From assembly GCA_014621425.1 (NCBI GenBank), contig JAANBB010000396.1:1-37979 (forward strand): a stretch of 37,979 bases of DNA, read 5' to 3'. The translations under genes were made by a program, and so were the position numbers. Shown piece by piece: positions 23,587 through 34,787 of this stretch (the stretch's first letter is position 1; the number at the start of each line of letters is the position of its first letter). The DNA is from Cylindrodendrum hubeiense. Taxonomy: Eukaryota > Ascomycota > Sordariomycetes > Hypocreales > Nectriaceae. The notes beneath the pieces were generated by a model. That model saw only the letters and a program-made list of their open reading frames with translations, did no database searches and was not told the DNA's origin.

Positions 23587-23925
23587 AGCTCCACGACAGG
23601 AAGGATTTAAATTTAGTCATGGCTGATTATGGTATTTCACATTCGGGAAGAAGACGATTTTCATGATGATAGCGTTGATGGTGGTTTATTTCATCAAAGA
23701 ATGTCTTAAATAGGCACTACCTAGCCTCTTGGCCCACCATGTCCATGTTCAGCCCTTTTCCCTCCCAGAGGGACAGTAATGCCAACGTTTTGTTTCCGTA
23801 AATGTCGGGGAAATCCAACTTAAAGCCCCATGCCTCCATGCCAAAAACTCCGCGCTGTCCAAGATGGATAAAAGAGAGAGTAAAGTGAATCCGTATTCCG
23901 TATAATGATGCAGTCGTTTCAGATC

Positions 23926-23959
23926 GTTCGCCGTGGCAGACTGTTCGCCGTGACAGTCT
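23926..23959. repeat. 17-bp tandem duplication, 15 of 17 identical
   Basis: GTTCGCCGTGGCAGACT is followed directly by GTTCGCCGTGACAGTCT. The two copies differ at two positions. It lies downstream of the orphan gene. Confidence 0.88.
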
Positions 23960-24011
23960 CGGCCGTGTAGTCATAATGTTGAGTCGTCCTCGCTTAGGGT
24001 GTCCGCCATGT

Positions 24012-24520
24012 TCAATTCTTTCGCCATTTCCTTAACAGGCCCCCCTTCTTGGAGCGATGTGAGGGCACGTCGGGCGAGGTAGGCGGTGTTTCTTCGTCCC
24101 TCCGTGATACAATGCTCTCGGTTCCGTCCTTGGAGAATCGAACGCTTGACGTGGACGGGCTGATGGCCTTGATGCTTTCCGAATCGGTGATGTCGGTGTT
24201 GACAAGGGAGAGAACGCTGTAGAGGGCTTCAGACTGCGGTGTGATTCGGCCGTGGTTGACAGTGTGTCGCTTCTTCCTCATGAAAGAACGTCGGCTGCGA
24301 GAGAGCGCCCTCTCGGGGCTGATATCATCTTGGCTGATGCAGGCGCCTGGAGATAGATCTGCGTCGGGGTGAGGAAGCGTAGTATTGCGGACTGGAAGAA
24401 AGGTCAGACAGATTCATAGTGGTGAGTCTGACAGGGAGACAAACCGTTGTTGAAGGGTTCAGGGAAGCCCGTGTCTCGGGGCTCCCGTCGTCGGGACTTA
24501 ATCGTAGGACTCGGCGACAT
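24012..24520 (-). CDS. Small spliced protein of unknown function
   Basis: I do not recognise this gene. Two exons (24520-24445 and 24391-24012) joined by a 53-nt GT-AG intron (donor GTTTGT, acceptor CCAG) give 151 residues. The start is MSPSPTIKSRRREPRD with ATG context ATCATGT. The protein is hydrophilic and probably disordered: a Pro/Arg-rich N-terminus, a middle part containing SRSRRSFMRKKRHTV, a segment ALYSVLSLVNTDIT that could form a short helix, then Ser/Thr/Pro-rich sequence (SRRDEETPPTSPDVPSH) and a very basic end (KKGGLLRKWRKN). There is no membrane segment or Cys cluster. Several SP/TP and RRxS-like sites suggest possible phosphorylation. Coding status is inferred from exact frame closure across the splice and non-repetitive composition; a nuclear or DNA/RNA-associated role is only a guess from the charge. 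Confidence 0.62.
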
Positions 24521-25404
24521 GATGTTGATCTGAGGTACGGCTTTAGAGTTGACGGTCAATGAGTTGGTGTTTTTCATGGTTTGAGTTGTTTAGGACGTGA
24601 GATAAATCAAGAAGAAGGAATCCGTTGAAGGAGGCAGCGAGCCCAGGCACTTTCAAGTCGCCAAATGGGGCATGTACATGTGAGGTGGGCGGGTGTAAGC
24701 GCGAGGCCACTTTGGTTACGAGGAGCAATGCCCCGGTGGCTGCAGAGATGACCGGGAACAAGAAATGGGAACAAATGAGAATCGGTCACTCGACGATGAG
24801 AGGAGGTTTGGGTTTTCTTCAAGTGGAAAACGAGGCTCAAGGTTGAAAGTTTGTCCTTGTCGAAGAAATTAAAAGTCCTTGGGGGGAAGCGAGCAGTGAT
24901 GGGGAGCAGAACAGGGCTGGGGCGAGGGGGCGAGAGGGTCACGCCAGGGTTATTATGAGATGGTAGCAGCGATGCGATCAGCAGGGCAAGGGTTTATTGA
25001 CGGCGCCAGGCACTTGCACTGGCACTGGCGCTGGCGACCCCAATGCGGCATTGCGGTCGGATCTTCGGAACCCAAGAGGCTTGGGGCGTGGATTGCGGAG
25101 GCCAGAATGACGAGAGCGCGCGAGAGCAGCCGAGGCCATTAGCCACTGGGCGAAGCTTGGCTCTCGCCATCCGGCACGCCAGCCAAGAAGTCAAACGTGG
25201 GACACCTGCTTCTGACTGCGTGGCTCTGTGCCGCAGCCCGAGAAATCGAGAAGCCAACTACGACGAGCAGGGATGTGGGAGGTATGACGAGGGGTGGAGT
25301 CCGCACCATCAAGCTGGGACAAGCTGGGGGGGAAGCGACGAAAAGAGACGTAGACTCACATTGAATAGCCAGGGGGAAGCCTGCAATATTGCCCTGGTAT
25401 TAGG

Positions 25405-25434
25405 GTCTTTTCAGGTGTTTTCAGGCCTTTTCAG
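25405..25434. repeat. 10-bp period repeat ending in TTTTCAG
   Basis: Three units of ten bases each end in TTTCAG (GTCTTTTCAG, GTGTTTTCAG, GCCTTTTCAG). The period is exact. Each unit resembles a 3' splice site, but no exon is associated. Confidence 0.85.
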
Positions 25435-25697
25435 CGTCCCAACGGACCAAGGATCGAGAGTAGTAGTCGCCCAAGCGCTCGGATTAGAATTTGCCGTTGG
25501 GTTTCGGAAATGGTGCCTCTCCACGGTTTGGACGGCGTCTGGGGTCAACCCAGTGAGGGCGAGTGGCTGATGAGGCTCGGCGCTGTGCCTGCGAAGGACC
25601 GATGGACCGATGGAGCTCACTGGCGTCGTAAGCTGGGGACTTCGCTTGGCGACTGGTTCTGTTGGGCGGCCGATGGCGCGAACGCGAAACCGCGACA

Positions 25698-25723
25698 GCG
25701 ACAGGCGGCAGCGACAGGCGGCA
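25698..25723. repeat. 13-bp perfect tandem duplication GCGACAGGCGGCA
   Basis: Two identical adjacent 13-bp copies lie within a GC-rich part of the gene-poor interval. Seen directly. Confidence 0.9.
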
Positions 25724-28153
25724 ACGAATGCTTCTGCGCCTCTTCAAACGAGCTGAGAGGTTTCAAGCGCAACTGCAGGAGTCGTCATCACCGAACAACA
25801 GACTTTATGCCTAGCCTGGGGTGGGCTGTGATATTTATACTGCGAGGCTCCCATACGCACGCTGACCTGCCACCGCAGGACGGGATAGCATCGACCGGGC
25901 GGAAAGCGGTTCCCCAACAGTCTGGGAATGGTGCAGTAATCGGCACAGTAGGCCGTACAGTAGTCGATGACCCAGAAAAAAACTGCCCGAACAGCAGCAA
26001 GGGGGCTAGCTGACGCCTGGGGATGGCCACCGAAGACCCTGGAACAGGCCCAGTGGACGACCTTCAGCAGCGGCCAGGTGATGATCATTTCCCGCTGGCC
26101 CCCCTGGACACATGACGACAGGCCTGGGCGTGCAGGCTGGTGTCTCGCAGACGGGAGTGCTAGTGGCTGGCCAGGTTGCCCACGCTGCCCTCCGACAGCG
26201 CCCCAGCGCTGCACACTGCGAACCGTCGCCTGCAGAACCGCCCCGTCATTGTCCAGGTTTTGGACGTGACCTGCCGGCGTGGTGGTCCGGCGTCCGCTGC
26301 CTACATAGTCGGTCGACGTTGTTGGTTCACGTTGCTCGATTCGCTCCCTGGAAGGAGGGGATCACTGCATCTGAGCGGGGAAACCGCTTGGTACGGACGG
26401 CTGGGCGGCTGGACGGCTATCCCGGTTGTGACGAGACTGCATTGACTTGGTGTCGGCGTATTCATTGGAGAAATCCGGTTCTTCCTTTCCTGCCCAGCCT
26501 CCGGAGCATGCGCACACGCGGGATGGAGGTACGGGCGGTGTCGCCGATGCAGAATGGAGGAAAAGGCTCGTAACTCGGAGGTTGATCACGTGCACAACTT
26601 CGGCTCAGAGTCGCAGTGCGCTCATCAATTCGCCGGTGTGTCAACTCAGTCGATCAGAGTCCGCAACCTGGTATTTCTTTATTATAGGCTCCATCGTAAT
26701 CTGTACGGAGTGCTCCCCTCGAATTCCTACCACATTACGGAGTAATATTACCCCTGGATTATCGACCGTCGGTGCTAGCGTCTACGCGGACCGCCGGGCT
26801 GATCACTATAGGAAGATTACAGCGCCCCAGGCTTCCCACTACAGAACCCTCCGTCTGAGGTCCAGTAGGGTAGAAATCCCCTAAATTTCCTAAATTTCGT
26901 CTTACCCTCCTTCATTTCCACCCCCAGCTCCTAGCTCCCAGCTCCCCAACGACCTGAATTCTCTTCCGTTGCCTCTTATCGTCCACTAAAGGTCCGTAAA
27001 AAGCCGAGACAGCTTGCATGCGCCGTTGAGCAACCCATACGTGCTACACCTGTACATACACGTGTTTCCTGAGCGAGGCCGGAAGAAGCAAGCCCGTCGC
27101 TGTAACCCCTCGCAATTGGCAGGTCGGTCCAAGTCGTCTGAGACCTATCCTTGGCTGCATGGGCGGTGAAGGGCTTGACAGCTACAGCACTGCGTGTCTC
27201 TCGCTTCTGCGGACGCTTGATCCGTTGCCTTTATCCGTCTGCAATGGTTGATTGGTTGCTCAATTGGCGCATGGCGTCGCGGGATCGCTATCTGTGTTGA
27301 CTATGAGCCGCCTAGGGAAAGGTGTTGATACACTCTCGCCTGGGTAAGTATGCAAGCTTGAGGTGGTATTAAGAGCATCAAACTGCCGATCAACTGATCA
27401 TGGATGTTTTGTCGTTTTGGCCACCCAATCGTCGTCATACATGACCATCGGATCTTCTTTACATCACTAAACTCATAACCAGACGTCATCACAACACTCC
27501 AGGTGGCGAGTTCGGGGGCTTTTCCTAGACGCGGTAAAAAGCTGTCATCACGCTTTCATAGGCCTCCATGCGGGTCTACTTCCCGCTTTTCAGCCGCGAA
27601 CCTGCAAGCCCAAAGCCGTAGCCGAAGCACATCGCTAATTGTGGCCCGTTGCCGTAGCTCGTTGTTCAACTGGCGTGGCTGGATCGACCGAGACAAACAT
27701 ATCCAATCCCGATCAACAACGACTTTACTATCCCGGTGGATATTCCCGCCCGCAATCCTCCTAATTAAGAAAAGATCACCGGAAAGAGGGCTGGCGTCTG
27801 AGCGTGCAGTATGCCGTCTTTAGACTCAAGCAGCTTGGTGCTGTTTTGGTAAGGGTTCATGTGTGATGGTGGGTTTTTGTTCAGCCCAGGGCGTTTGCCA
27901 GCCGTGTCACTGCGCTGGCCCGGTCCTATCAAGATAGGATATTTTAGCATCAATTGATCTACATCCTCGGGCTGACCGCCGATGCATGCGGCATGTTCCC
28001 GATCCATTGAAAGTTTCACTAGAACAAATAGATAACCCGATATTTCCATGCAGAGCGTGATGCGGGGGCGAAGAGGGTCTCGGCCCTTGTGGACACCACT
28101 ACAGGTATTCTTTCTAATCCACATTAAGAGCTTGAGACTGCATCAGCAAACAA

Positions 28154-28235
28154 GGCACAGTGGCAGAGTGGTCTAATGCGTATGACTAGAAATCATATCT
28201 CTTCGGAGGCGTCTGTTCAAATCAGGCCTGTGTCG
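28154..28235 (+). tRNA. tRNA-Ser (anticodon AGA), intronless
   Basis: An 82-nt cloverleaf. The acceptor stem GGCACAG pairs with CTGTGTC (one G-U pair) with discriminator G. The A box reads TGGCAGAGTGG. The anticodon stem TATGA/TCATA encloses the loop CTAGAAA with anticodon AGA (28188-28190), reading UCU and, as inosine, UCC. A long variable arm with a TCTC-TTCG-GAGG hairpin is the serine hallmark. The T arm GTCTG/CAGGC encloses TTCAAAT. In the D stem, A12-T23 replaces the C12-G23 pair seen in many serine tRNAs, a compensated change, and R57 is A; both keep the structure, so it looks functional. A T5 run follows. Confidence 0.93.
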
Positions 28236-28247
28236 CTTCAATTATTA

Positions 28248-28252
28248 TTTTT
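28248..28252 (+). terminator. RNA polymerase III terminator of tRNA-Ser
   Basis: A TTTTT run starts 13 nt after the discriminator base, the normal position for Pol III termination. Confidence 0.7.
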
Positions 28253-28929
28253 GCCCTCCATCAGTTCTAAGCAGAACAGTGTAAGTGCTCTTCTTTTTGG
28301 AAACGTTGCACATGTTTGAACATGTACACGCGCGTGACCATTCCTCCTCATTCACCCTACATTTCAATACTCGATGTTTTGCTGAGAAACTCATAGGTAT
28401 GTATGTATGTAGTAGACACGGTTAAAGATGCTGAAGGTTTCATTTCCCATAATTGCAGGAGCATCTTGTTCCTCTCTAGATCAATGCGTCAAATTCCATC
28501 AGAGTCCGATTCCATTCGCCAATTTCAAACCCGCTACGATGTGTCCCGTTAAACACCTTCGTATCCGGGCCATCAAAAGCTTATGAGAGAGGCGAAGTTT
28601 ATTTTTAGCAGGAACATCCGAATTTACTACTGAGAATTATCTGAATCCCAGTTCGGCTCGAATCTAGTCGCCAAGCAAATGGGCGGTGTCAGCGACAAAG
28701 CTCGTATAGGGACGGACAAAAGAATAGCCGGGCAGTCTGACACAGCCCCGCCAATGCACGGTGCACAGCCACGCCGCTGTCCAACACGTAATGCTACACG
28801 AGCCACATCGCGACGTTCCAAACTATCCGTCTTCGACAACCCCCCTGGGATAGGAACATCGCAACATTCTCACCGTCCCGCCACTCTAACGGCATCATCG
28901 CGCAGCGCGTATCGACGAATCTGTGCACA
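28253..28929. other. Intergenic, upstream of cdc50
   Basis: About 680 nt between the tRNA gene and the cdc50 start. A small GTAT repeat (GTATGTATGTATGTA) lies near 28397-28411. The last 150 nt are C-rich and should include the cdc50 leader. No gene is supported. Confidence 0.5.
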
Positions 28930-30513
28930 ATGGCCGACTCACCGCGTGGCATCGACCACACCGACTCGATCGACTCCAACGATGGAGGCCCGAAGAACCC
29001 GGATAAGAAGAAGAGCCGCCGACCTGCGAGTGAGTGCTCTGGAAGCTTCGGAAGCGGCGCGCCGCCCATGAAGGACTCGCAACTAACATTCTCGCGACAG
29101 ATACCGCCTTCCGGCAACAGCGCTTGAAGGCGTGGCAGTATGTACAAGACATTCCGTGCTAACCGAGTTCCATGCTGACAGCTCCAGGCCCATCCTGACA
29201 CCCAAAACCGTTCTGCCCTTATTCTTCATCATTGGCATCATCTTCGCGCCCATCGGCGGCCTTCTCCTCTATGCGAGCGCCCAGGTACTATCATTCGCTA
29301 TATCTAGCATGTCTTTACGTCCGGGCTTCTCTAACTCGCGAGCTAGGTTCAAGAGATTCGTCTCGATTACACCGATTGTCTAACTGATGCTCCGACTCTG
29401 AAACAAGGCAATGGCTTCGATAAAATGCCTGACGACGCTGTCTCGACTGCATTCAAGAACAACACCGGGAGCGTTGATGCCGAGTGGGGTATTGAGACCG
29501 ACGTCAAAGTCGCTGTCAAAGTTGCTGGCAAGACGACGGGTGTCAAGGTCAACACCACTCGATGCTACTTGCGCTTCACCATTCCCGAGAACATGGGAGC
29601 GCCTGTTCTCTTCTATTACCACCTCACAAACTTCTACCAAAACCACCGACGCTATGTCGAGTCGTTTGATAACTCGCAGCTCAAGGGCAACAAACGGTCT
29701 TACGACCAGATCAAGGGTTCCGACTGCAGCCCGCTGTACGGCGACAAGGAAGAGAAGAAGCCATACTACCCTTGCGGTCTCATCGCCAACTCCATGTTCA
29801 ACGATACCTTCTCCAACCCCGTGTTGTTGAACCCTCCGGGTGGAAAGGGCAACGAGACTCGTACCTACGGCATGACGGACACGGACGAGATTGCCTGGTC
29901 CAGCGACAAGGATCTGTACGGCGAGACCGAATCCTCCTACGAAGACGTTCTCCCCCCGCCTAACTGGAAGGATCGCTACCCCGACGGATACACGAAGGAA
30001 AATGGGCCACCGAACCTGAAGGAGTGGCCGGCCTTCCAGGTCTGGATGCGAACTGCGGGTCTGCCGTCCTTCAGCAAGCTGTACCAGCGCAACAACACTG
30101 ACTCGATGACGGCCGGACGCTATGAAGTCATCGTTGATGATTGTAAGTCACCAGACACCCCGGCTACGACCCCTACTAACTTGAGATAGATTTCCCCACG
30201 ACCAAGTACAAGGGCACCAAGTCCATCATCATCACTACCCGGACCGTCATGGGCGGCCGCAATCCCTTCCTCGGCATCGCCTACGTCGTTGTCGGTGGTG
30301 TCTGCATTCTACTCGGCACCATCTTCACTGTCACCCATCTCATCCGCCCAAGGTCCGTTTCCCCTATTTCCCATCCACTGACGCCTGTCACTAACCCCAA
30401 GCAGGAAGCTCGGCGACCACACGTACCTCTCGTGGAACAACGCCCCGGGTGCCAAGTCTGGCCCCAGCACAGCTACGGCGTCTGGCCGTGAACTTCGTCC
30501 TGGCGAGGCCTAG
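28930..30513 (+). CDS. cdc50: Cdc50/Lem3 family, P4-ATPase flippase accessory subunit
   Basis: Six exons (28930-29029, 29101-29137, 29188-29284, 29347-30142, 30190-30352, 30405-30513) with introns of 71, 50, 62, 47 and 52 nt give 433 residues, typical of the family. The N-terminal cytosolic part ends with NTAFRQQRLKAWQPILTP, the conserved lead-in to helix 1 (about 54-74, PLFFIIGIIFAPIGG). A large luminal domain carries conserved cysteines (TDCLTD, TTRCYLRF, GSDCSPLYG, YPCGLIANS) and several N-glycosylation sequons (NNTG, NTT, NDTF, NETR, NNTD). Helix 2 (FLGIAYVVVGGVCILLGTI) and a short cytosolic tail follow. Cdc50 proteins chaperone and activate aminophospholipid flippases at the Golgi, endosomes and plasma membrane. 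Phases agree at every junction. Which paralogue (Cdc50 or Lem3) is meant cannot be settled here. Confidence 0.95.
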
Positions 30514-31462
30514 GCGGCTCGCGAAGGATCCAAGGCACTCCTCATGGCCCCCACCACTACTACCGATACCACGAATCCTTCATTTACATCATCTACTCTC
30601 TAGTTCTGATGTCCCGACGACATGAGAATTGCACGTCTCGCCTTGCCTCAGACTTGGCATGGCGTCTCCGGCGATCTGATGTAAGCGGGTAAGATTGGGC
30701 TCGGCGATAGGTGGAAAGCGGGGAGAAGTGGGCATTGGATTTCGTTTCTTGTTCCCTTGGCATGGCTTGCTTGCTATTTCTGTACGACTATTCCGAGCAG
30801 CAGCTTTCTTGCTCGCTCTCATTTTTTCAAGAGGCGGTTTTGGGGAATCTTGGCTGCGACGTCTGCTTTTTGCGCACGCGAGTTCGTGCTCTCCCGCCTG
30901 CATGTCTTGCGCAGACCGAAAACGGGTGTGGTTTAGAGAGCAGTGTGGATAATGTTTCTGAGTATCGTTAACCGGGTCGGGAGTTTGGGCGTGTTATCCA
31001 ATCGGCAGTGCGAATAGAATGATCTGGCCTCATGTTTCTCGTTCCTCTGTGCTGATGATGTTGCGTGAGATGGGGCTGTGTTGGTATACCTTTGTATGCG
31101 TAATATCACAGCGCTGTGCAATGCCAAGAACATAGTATGTAATGATTATGAGAAACAGTCATTCAATTAACTAGATAGGACGGCTCGAAATTTGCACTCC
31201 TCCTATTCATGCCACCAGAGACCACAAAACAAAGGAGATGACGGAAGGGCCGTCGTACCTAAAAACCCTGGAGAGCAACCATTCATTGATTGCCCTCGGT
31301 TTTCCTTTTGCAGATAAAAAACCCCAAGCGCAAAGGGAAGAGACGCAAAGAGAGGCCAGCCATGCACGCAAGCTAGATCTCGATTTGTTTAGTACAAGGT
31401 AGAAGAGGAAGGAAAAAAATATGCCCGCGCCTCCCCTTCACGCCATCATATCCCTCTGACGT
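30514..31462. other. Intergenic, between convergent cdc50 and spt16
   Basis: About 950 nt between facing stop codons, presumably both 3' UTRs. ORFs at 30695-30971 have no recognisable features. Nothing else is evident. Confidence 0.55.
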
Positions 31463-34400
31463 TTATCGCTTGCGCTTCTTCTTGCTGCCGCGGTCTTCCT
31501 CCTCCATAACGGCCTCGCGGTCTCGCTTCTTGGCCTTGCGCTCCAACTCATCCCAGTCCTCGCCTTCGTCTTCGCTGTCCAGTTCGTCATCATCGTCATC
31601 GTCACTAGCGTTGCTGCCGAAATCGGAATCCTCCTCACTAGACTCGGAAATCTCATCAAGCTCTTCCTCGTCAATCTCAAAGGCCGACTCCTGCTCGGAC
31701 TCGGCTTCGCCACCCTCATCATCCGAGTCCGCCTGCAGGAAGGACCAACCTCCGTCAACGAAGAACTGGTGAGTGTCGGCCGTGACGGTTTTCATGATGG
31801 TAGGCCAGTTGAGGTTAAGGGGACCCTCAGTGAAGGCAATGTCGGACGAGTCAAGGTAGTCCTTGACCTGATCCAGGAACTCCACAGGAATGGTGTTGAT
31901 GTGGTAAGGTGCTCGAGTGAAGTCTTTGAAGACAAAGACCATATCAAAGTTCTTCAAGCCGAACTGAACACGTTCCAGGTGGGCAACTTCGACCTCTTCG
32001 ATGGTAATAACCATGAATGGAGGCTCCACAACCTGGATAAGGCAGTCTGTACTTGGCTGGACAAAGACATTGCTTCGGAACGGCACACCATGGAAACCAA
32101 GATCACGGATAGGCATATCAACCTCGATGCCCTCGTTTCGGCCAGCCTCAGCAATCTTCTGGGCGAAACCTTGGAAGAGGCGGTCCAGCTCAGCTCTCCG
32201 GCGTCGCTCTTCCTGCTCCGCCTCGAACTCATCCTCATCACCGTAACGGTACTTCCGCTTTCGGTTGCCCGTCTCATCAAACTGAATGTCCGTGGCTTCT
32301 CGGTAGAACTGCACATCCTTTGTCTTCTTCTTGTTGCCCACAATAATGGGGTCTTTAAGGTGGATGTGAATGATGACAATCAACTCATGCTGGCAGGGTT
32401 GGAAGAAGAGATGCTTGACGTTCGAGAAGAGAATATCCACACGATGCTGGGCGTTGAGAGGAGACTGGTATCGAATACCATTTTGGTGAATCTCCAACTT
32501 TCCAGGAACTCGCTTTCCTTCCATGGCAGGTCGGATATATACGTTGTCCAACACAGCCGGTCGGCGGTCTAGTATGTTGTTAGCTTCATTTGAGCGACAG
32601 GCTGTTGAGCCAAAGACTTACTTCTTATCTCCACCAGCTTGTCCTGTTCCACAACGTCCTCCATATCCTTCTTCTCCTGCTCCTTCTTGACCATATCGCG
32701 CTTCATGTTTGAGATTTGCGTCGCAATCTCGTTGTATCTGTCACCATCTGACGAACGGAATGTCAAGCTTCGAACAAAGTGCGCCGTGGCATCCTCAAAT
32801 GGCTGATCATCCTTCCTTCCCACGCCTTGGCCAGGAGATAGGAAGTTGATACGCAAGAAGGCGAAGTCGTTCTCGTCGCTCTTGCTGGCGTTTTTGATAG
32901 TGTTGATGTGGAACGGAACCGGTCTACCCATGATGGGGAGAACAACGGTGCTATTCTTGCTATCGACGATAATTTCGAGGTTCTTGCTCCGCAAAGGAAA
33001 CTGGTTGTCTCTCTTGTAAGACTCGAACCGCTTGAACTTCTTTATTTCACCACCATTTTGATCGTTCGTGGACTCGGCGAATCTCGCCATACCTTCCTTC
33101 TGCTTCTTGCCGGCAAGCTCTTTTTGATGATCACGTCGCCTCTTGTCCGAGTCATCTTCGATTTGCGTCGACGTGCGCTCAGATCGGAGTCTTGTCGATT
33201 GGATATTCTTGGTAGCAACAGCACCGACGCGGGAGTCCTTCTTCTCCTTCTTAGGGGCAGGCTCGGCCTCCTCGTCATCCTTGAAAAAGAATGAGTTGGC
33301 GTCCGCGCTCGTGGGTGCTTCAGCTGTGAAGACTACGGGCTCGGTGGATGTCACTCGGATAGTGTCGGTAAGGACGAGAGCGTAGACTTTGCTGTTCTTG
33401 TCTTGTGGCTGCGGGTTTTCGATATCGTGGAATCCAGTATTGATGATCAGGGTCATTCCATCCTTCAGGGGTCTTTGGTTCTTGGCGTTGAGCACGAGAG
33501 TTGGGTCTTTGTTCTCCAAGCCAACTCCCCAGCCGACATTCTTTAGGAAATGCTTCTCCATGTCTGGCTTCTTGCTCTTGATGATGCCGATCGCCTTGGC
33601 GTAGACTTCTTTTGCCAGCATTCCATCTCGGATATCCTTGATGATTGTGTTGTGGATAAGCGTGAGAAGCTTGTAGTTGCTCTCCTGGGACTTGTTCGGG
33701 TCAACCAGGTACGTACGTGCGATGGTAGAGCAGTACGACTTGTATCGAAGTCCCATGGCAGCGACGATGATACCGGCGTGCAGGTTTTCGTCGTTGGGCT
33801 CGCCCGAAAATCTCAAATCGTACTTGCCGCCACTCTGGATGGAAGGACCCAAGATCCAGTCCAGCTGGGTCGGGTCGAGATCCGAGGGCAGTTTTCCTTT
33901 GCTTGGGAGTTGCACGGTCTGCCAAAATTTGTTGTCGTCCAGTTTCTTGTCGACCTTCTCGGCAAGCGCGGAATGCTTGACCTTTTTCTCTGCGTCGAGA
34001 ATGTTGGACATTTCGTCGAGGAAATAGGGAGTCATCAAAGCCACACAGGCCTTGGAGGCGGTTCGCATCGCTCGGAGTTCGTTCTCATCCTTGACTGCAA
34101 AAGCGTGCGCAGAGAGTGCCGCAGAAACGTCGACCTGGTCAACGTCCTTGCACTTGTCCGCAAACACCTTCTTCCACTCGTCAACAAATGGTCCTCTCGA
34201 TGTATCTCTAGCGATCGTGCCGACTTTGTTCTAAAAGCAATTATTGTTAGAAATGTCGAGCGCGGGCGCAAAGTGGAACCTACCCCGGCCTCCTTGATCT
34301 TGTCGGTGACTTTGATGAAGAGCTTCTCGTTCTCGGCCGCATCTTTGCCTCGCACGAGCACTTCGATCGGGAATCGGCCGCCCTTGAGCTGATCGAGATG

Positions 34401-34787
34401 TTTCGCTGCAAAATCGTAAGTCCCAATTGAATCGCACAACCAAAACTAGCGTTATCTTACCCTTCTTGGCCGTCGTGAGGATGTACACGGTGTCCAAAGT
34501 GAACAGCATCAGCGTCGTCGGGAACTCGTATCCAAGAAGCCAGAACTATCACCATCGTCAGCATTTCAGGTCGCCACGCAGCCTATACATCTGCTAAGGG
34601 TGTCGCATACGTGAATGGCGTTGTTCTTGTGGAGCTCAGGGATTTCCTCGACCTTGCCCATCATGACGACCATGGACGAGGCACCACCGAACAGCCCATC
34701 CTTGGTTCGGAGGTCATTCTTCCAGGCCGTCACGAAGTGCGAGACGCGGTCCTGAAAGAGCTTGCTGTCAATCTTGATCTCCGCCAT
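31463..34787 (-). CDS. spt16: FACT complex subunit Spt16, histone chaperone
   Basis: Five exons (34787-34611, 34545-34461, 34405-34284, 34230-32622, 32568-31463) with introns of 65, 55, 53 and 53 nt give 1032 residues, the usual Spt16 length. With Pob3 (and Nhp6-type HMG proteins) it reorganises nucleosomes during transcription and replication. The N-terminal aminopeptidase-like domain spans about 1-450 (start [39 protein letters not shown]) and is not expected to be catalytic in this family. The dimerisation and middle domains follow, including [20 protein letters not shown] across the last splice junction and [19 protein letters not shown]. An acidic Asp/Glu/Ser tail (about 945-1005) ends in a basic KKKRKR, a likely nuclear signal. 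Three small 5' exons were placed by frame and family similarity ([27 protein letters not shown]). Confidence 0.96.

Larger units (their letters stand above)
23503..24011. other. Intergenic, between convergent hydrolase and orphan gene
   Basis: About 510 nt of presumed 3' UTRs. It holds two small tandem repeats (23563-23586 and 23926-23959). A minus-strand ORF at 23717-23974 (85 codons, ATG start) has no recognisable features and is more likely the 3' UTR of the orphan gene. Confidence 0.5.
24521..28153. other. Gene-poor interval of 3.6 kb
   Basis: No ORF here has recognisable domains, and no splice combination gave a plausible protein. Short tandem repeats occur at 25405-25434 and 25698-25723. 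At 26734-26746 a small inverted repeat ATTAC-GGA-GTAAT lies 26 nt from a related TACGGAGT copy (26704-26711). Composition becomes more AT-rich to the right of about 26650. I see no transposase, reverse transcriptase, terminal inverted repeat or LTR. Confidence 0.5.

Noticed and set aside
23717..23974. Minus-strand ORF of 85 codons downstream of the orphan gene
   Set aside because: Probably 3' UTR; contains part of a tandem repeat and no recognisable motif.
25510..26573. Overlapping ORFs of 145-167 codons on both strands
   Set aside because: No recognisable domains, conflicting frames, repeats inside and no plausible splice links.
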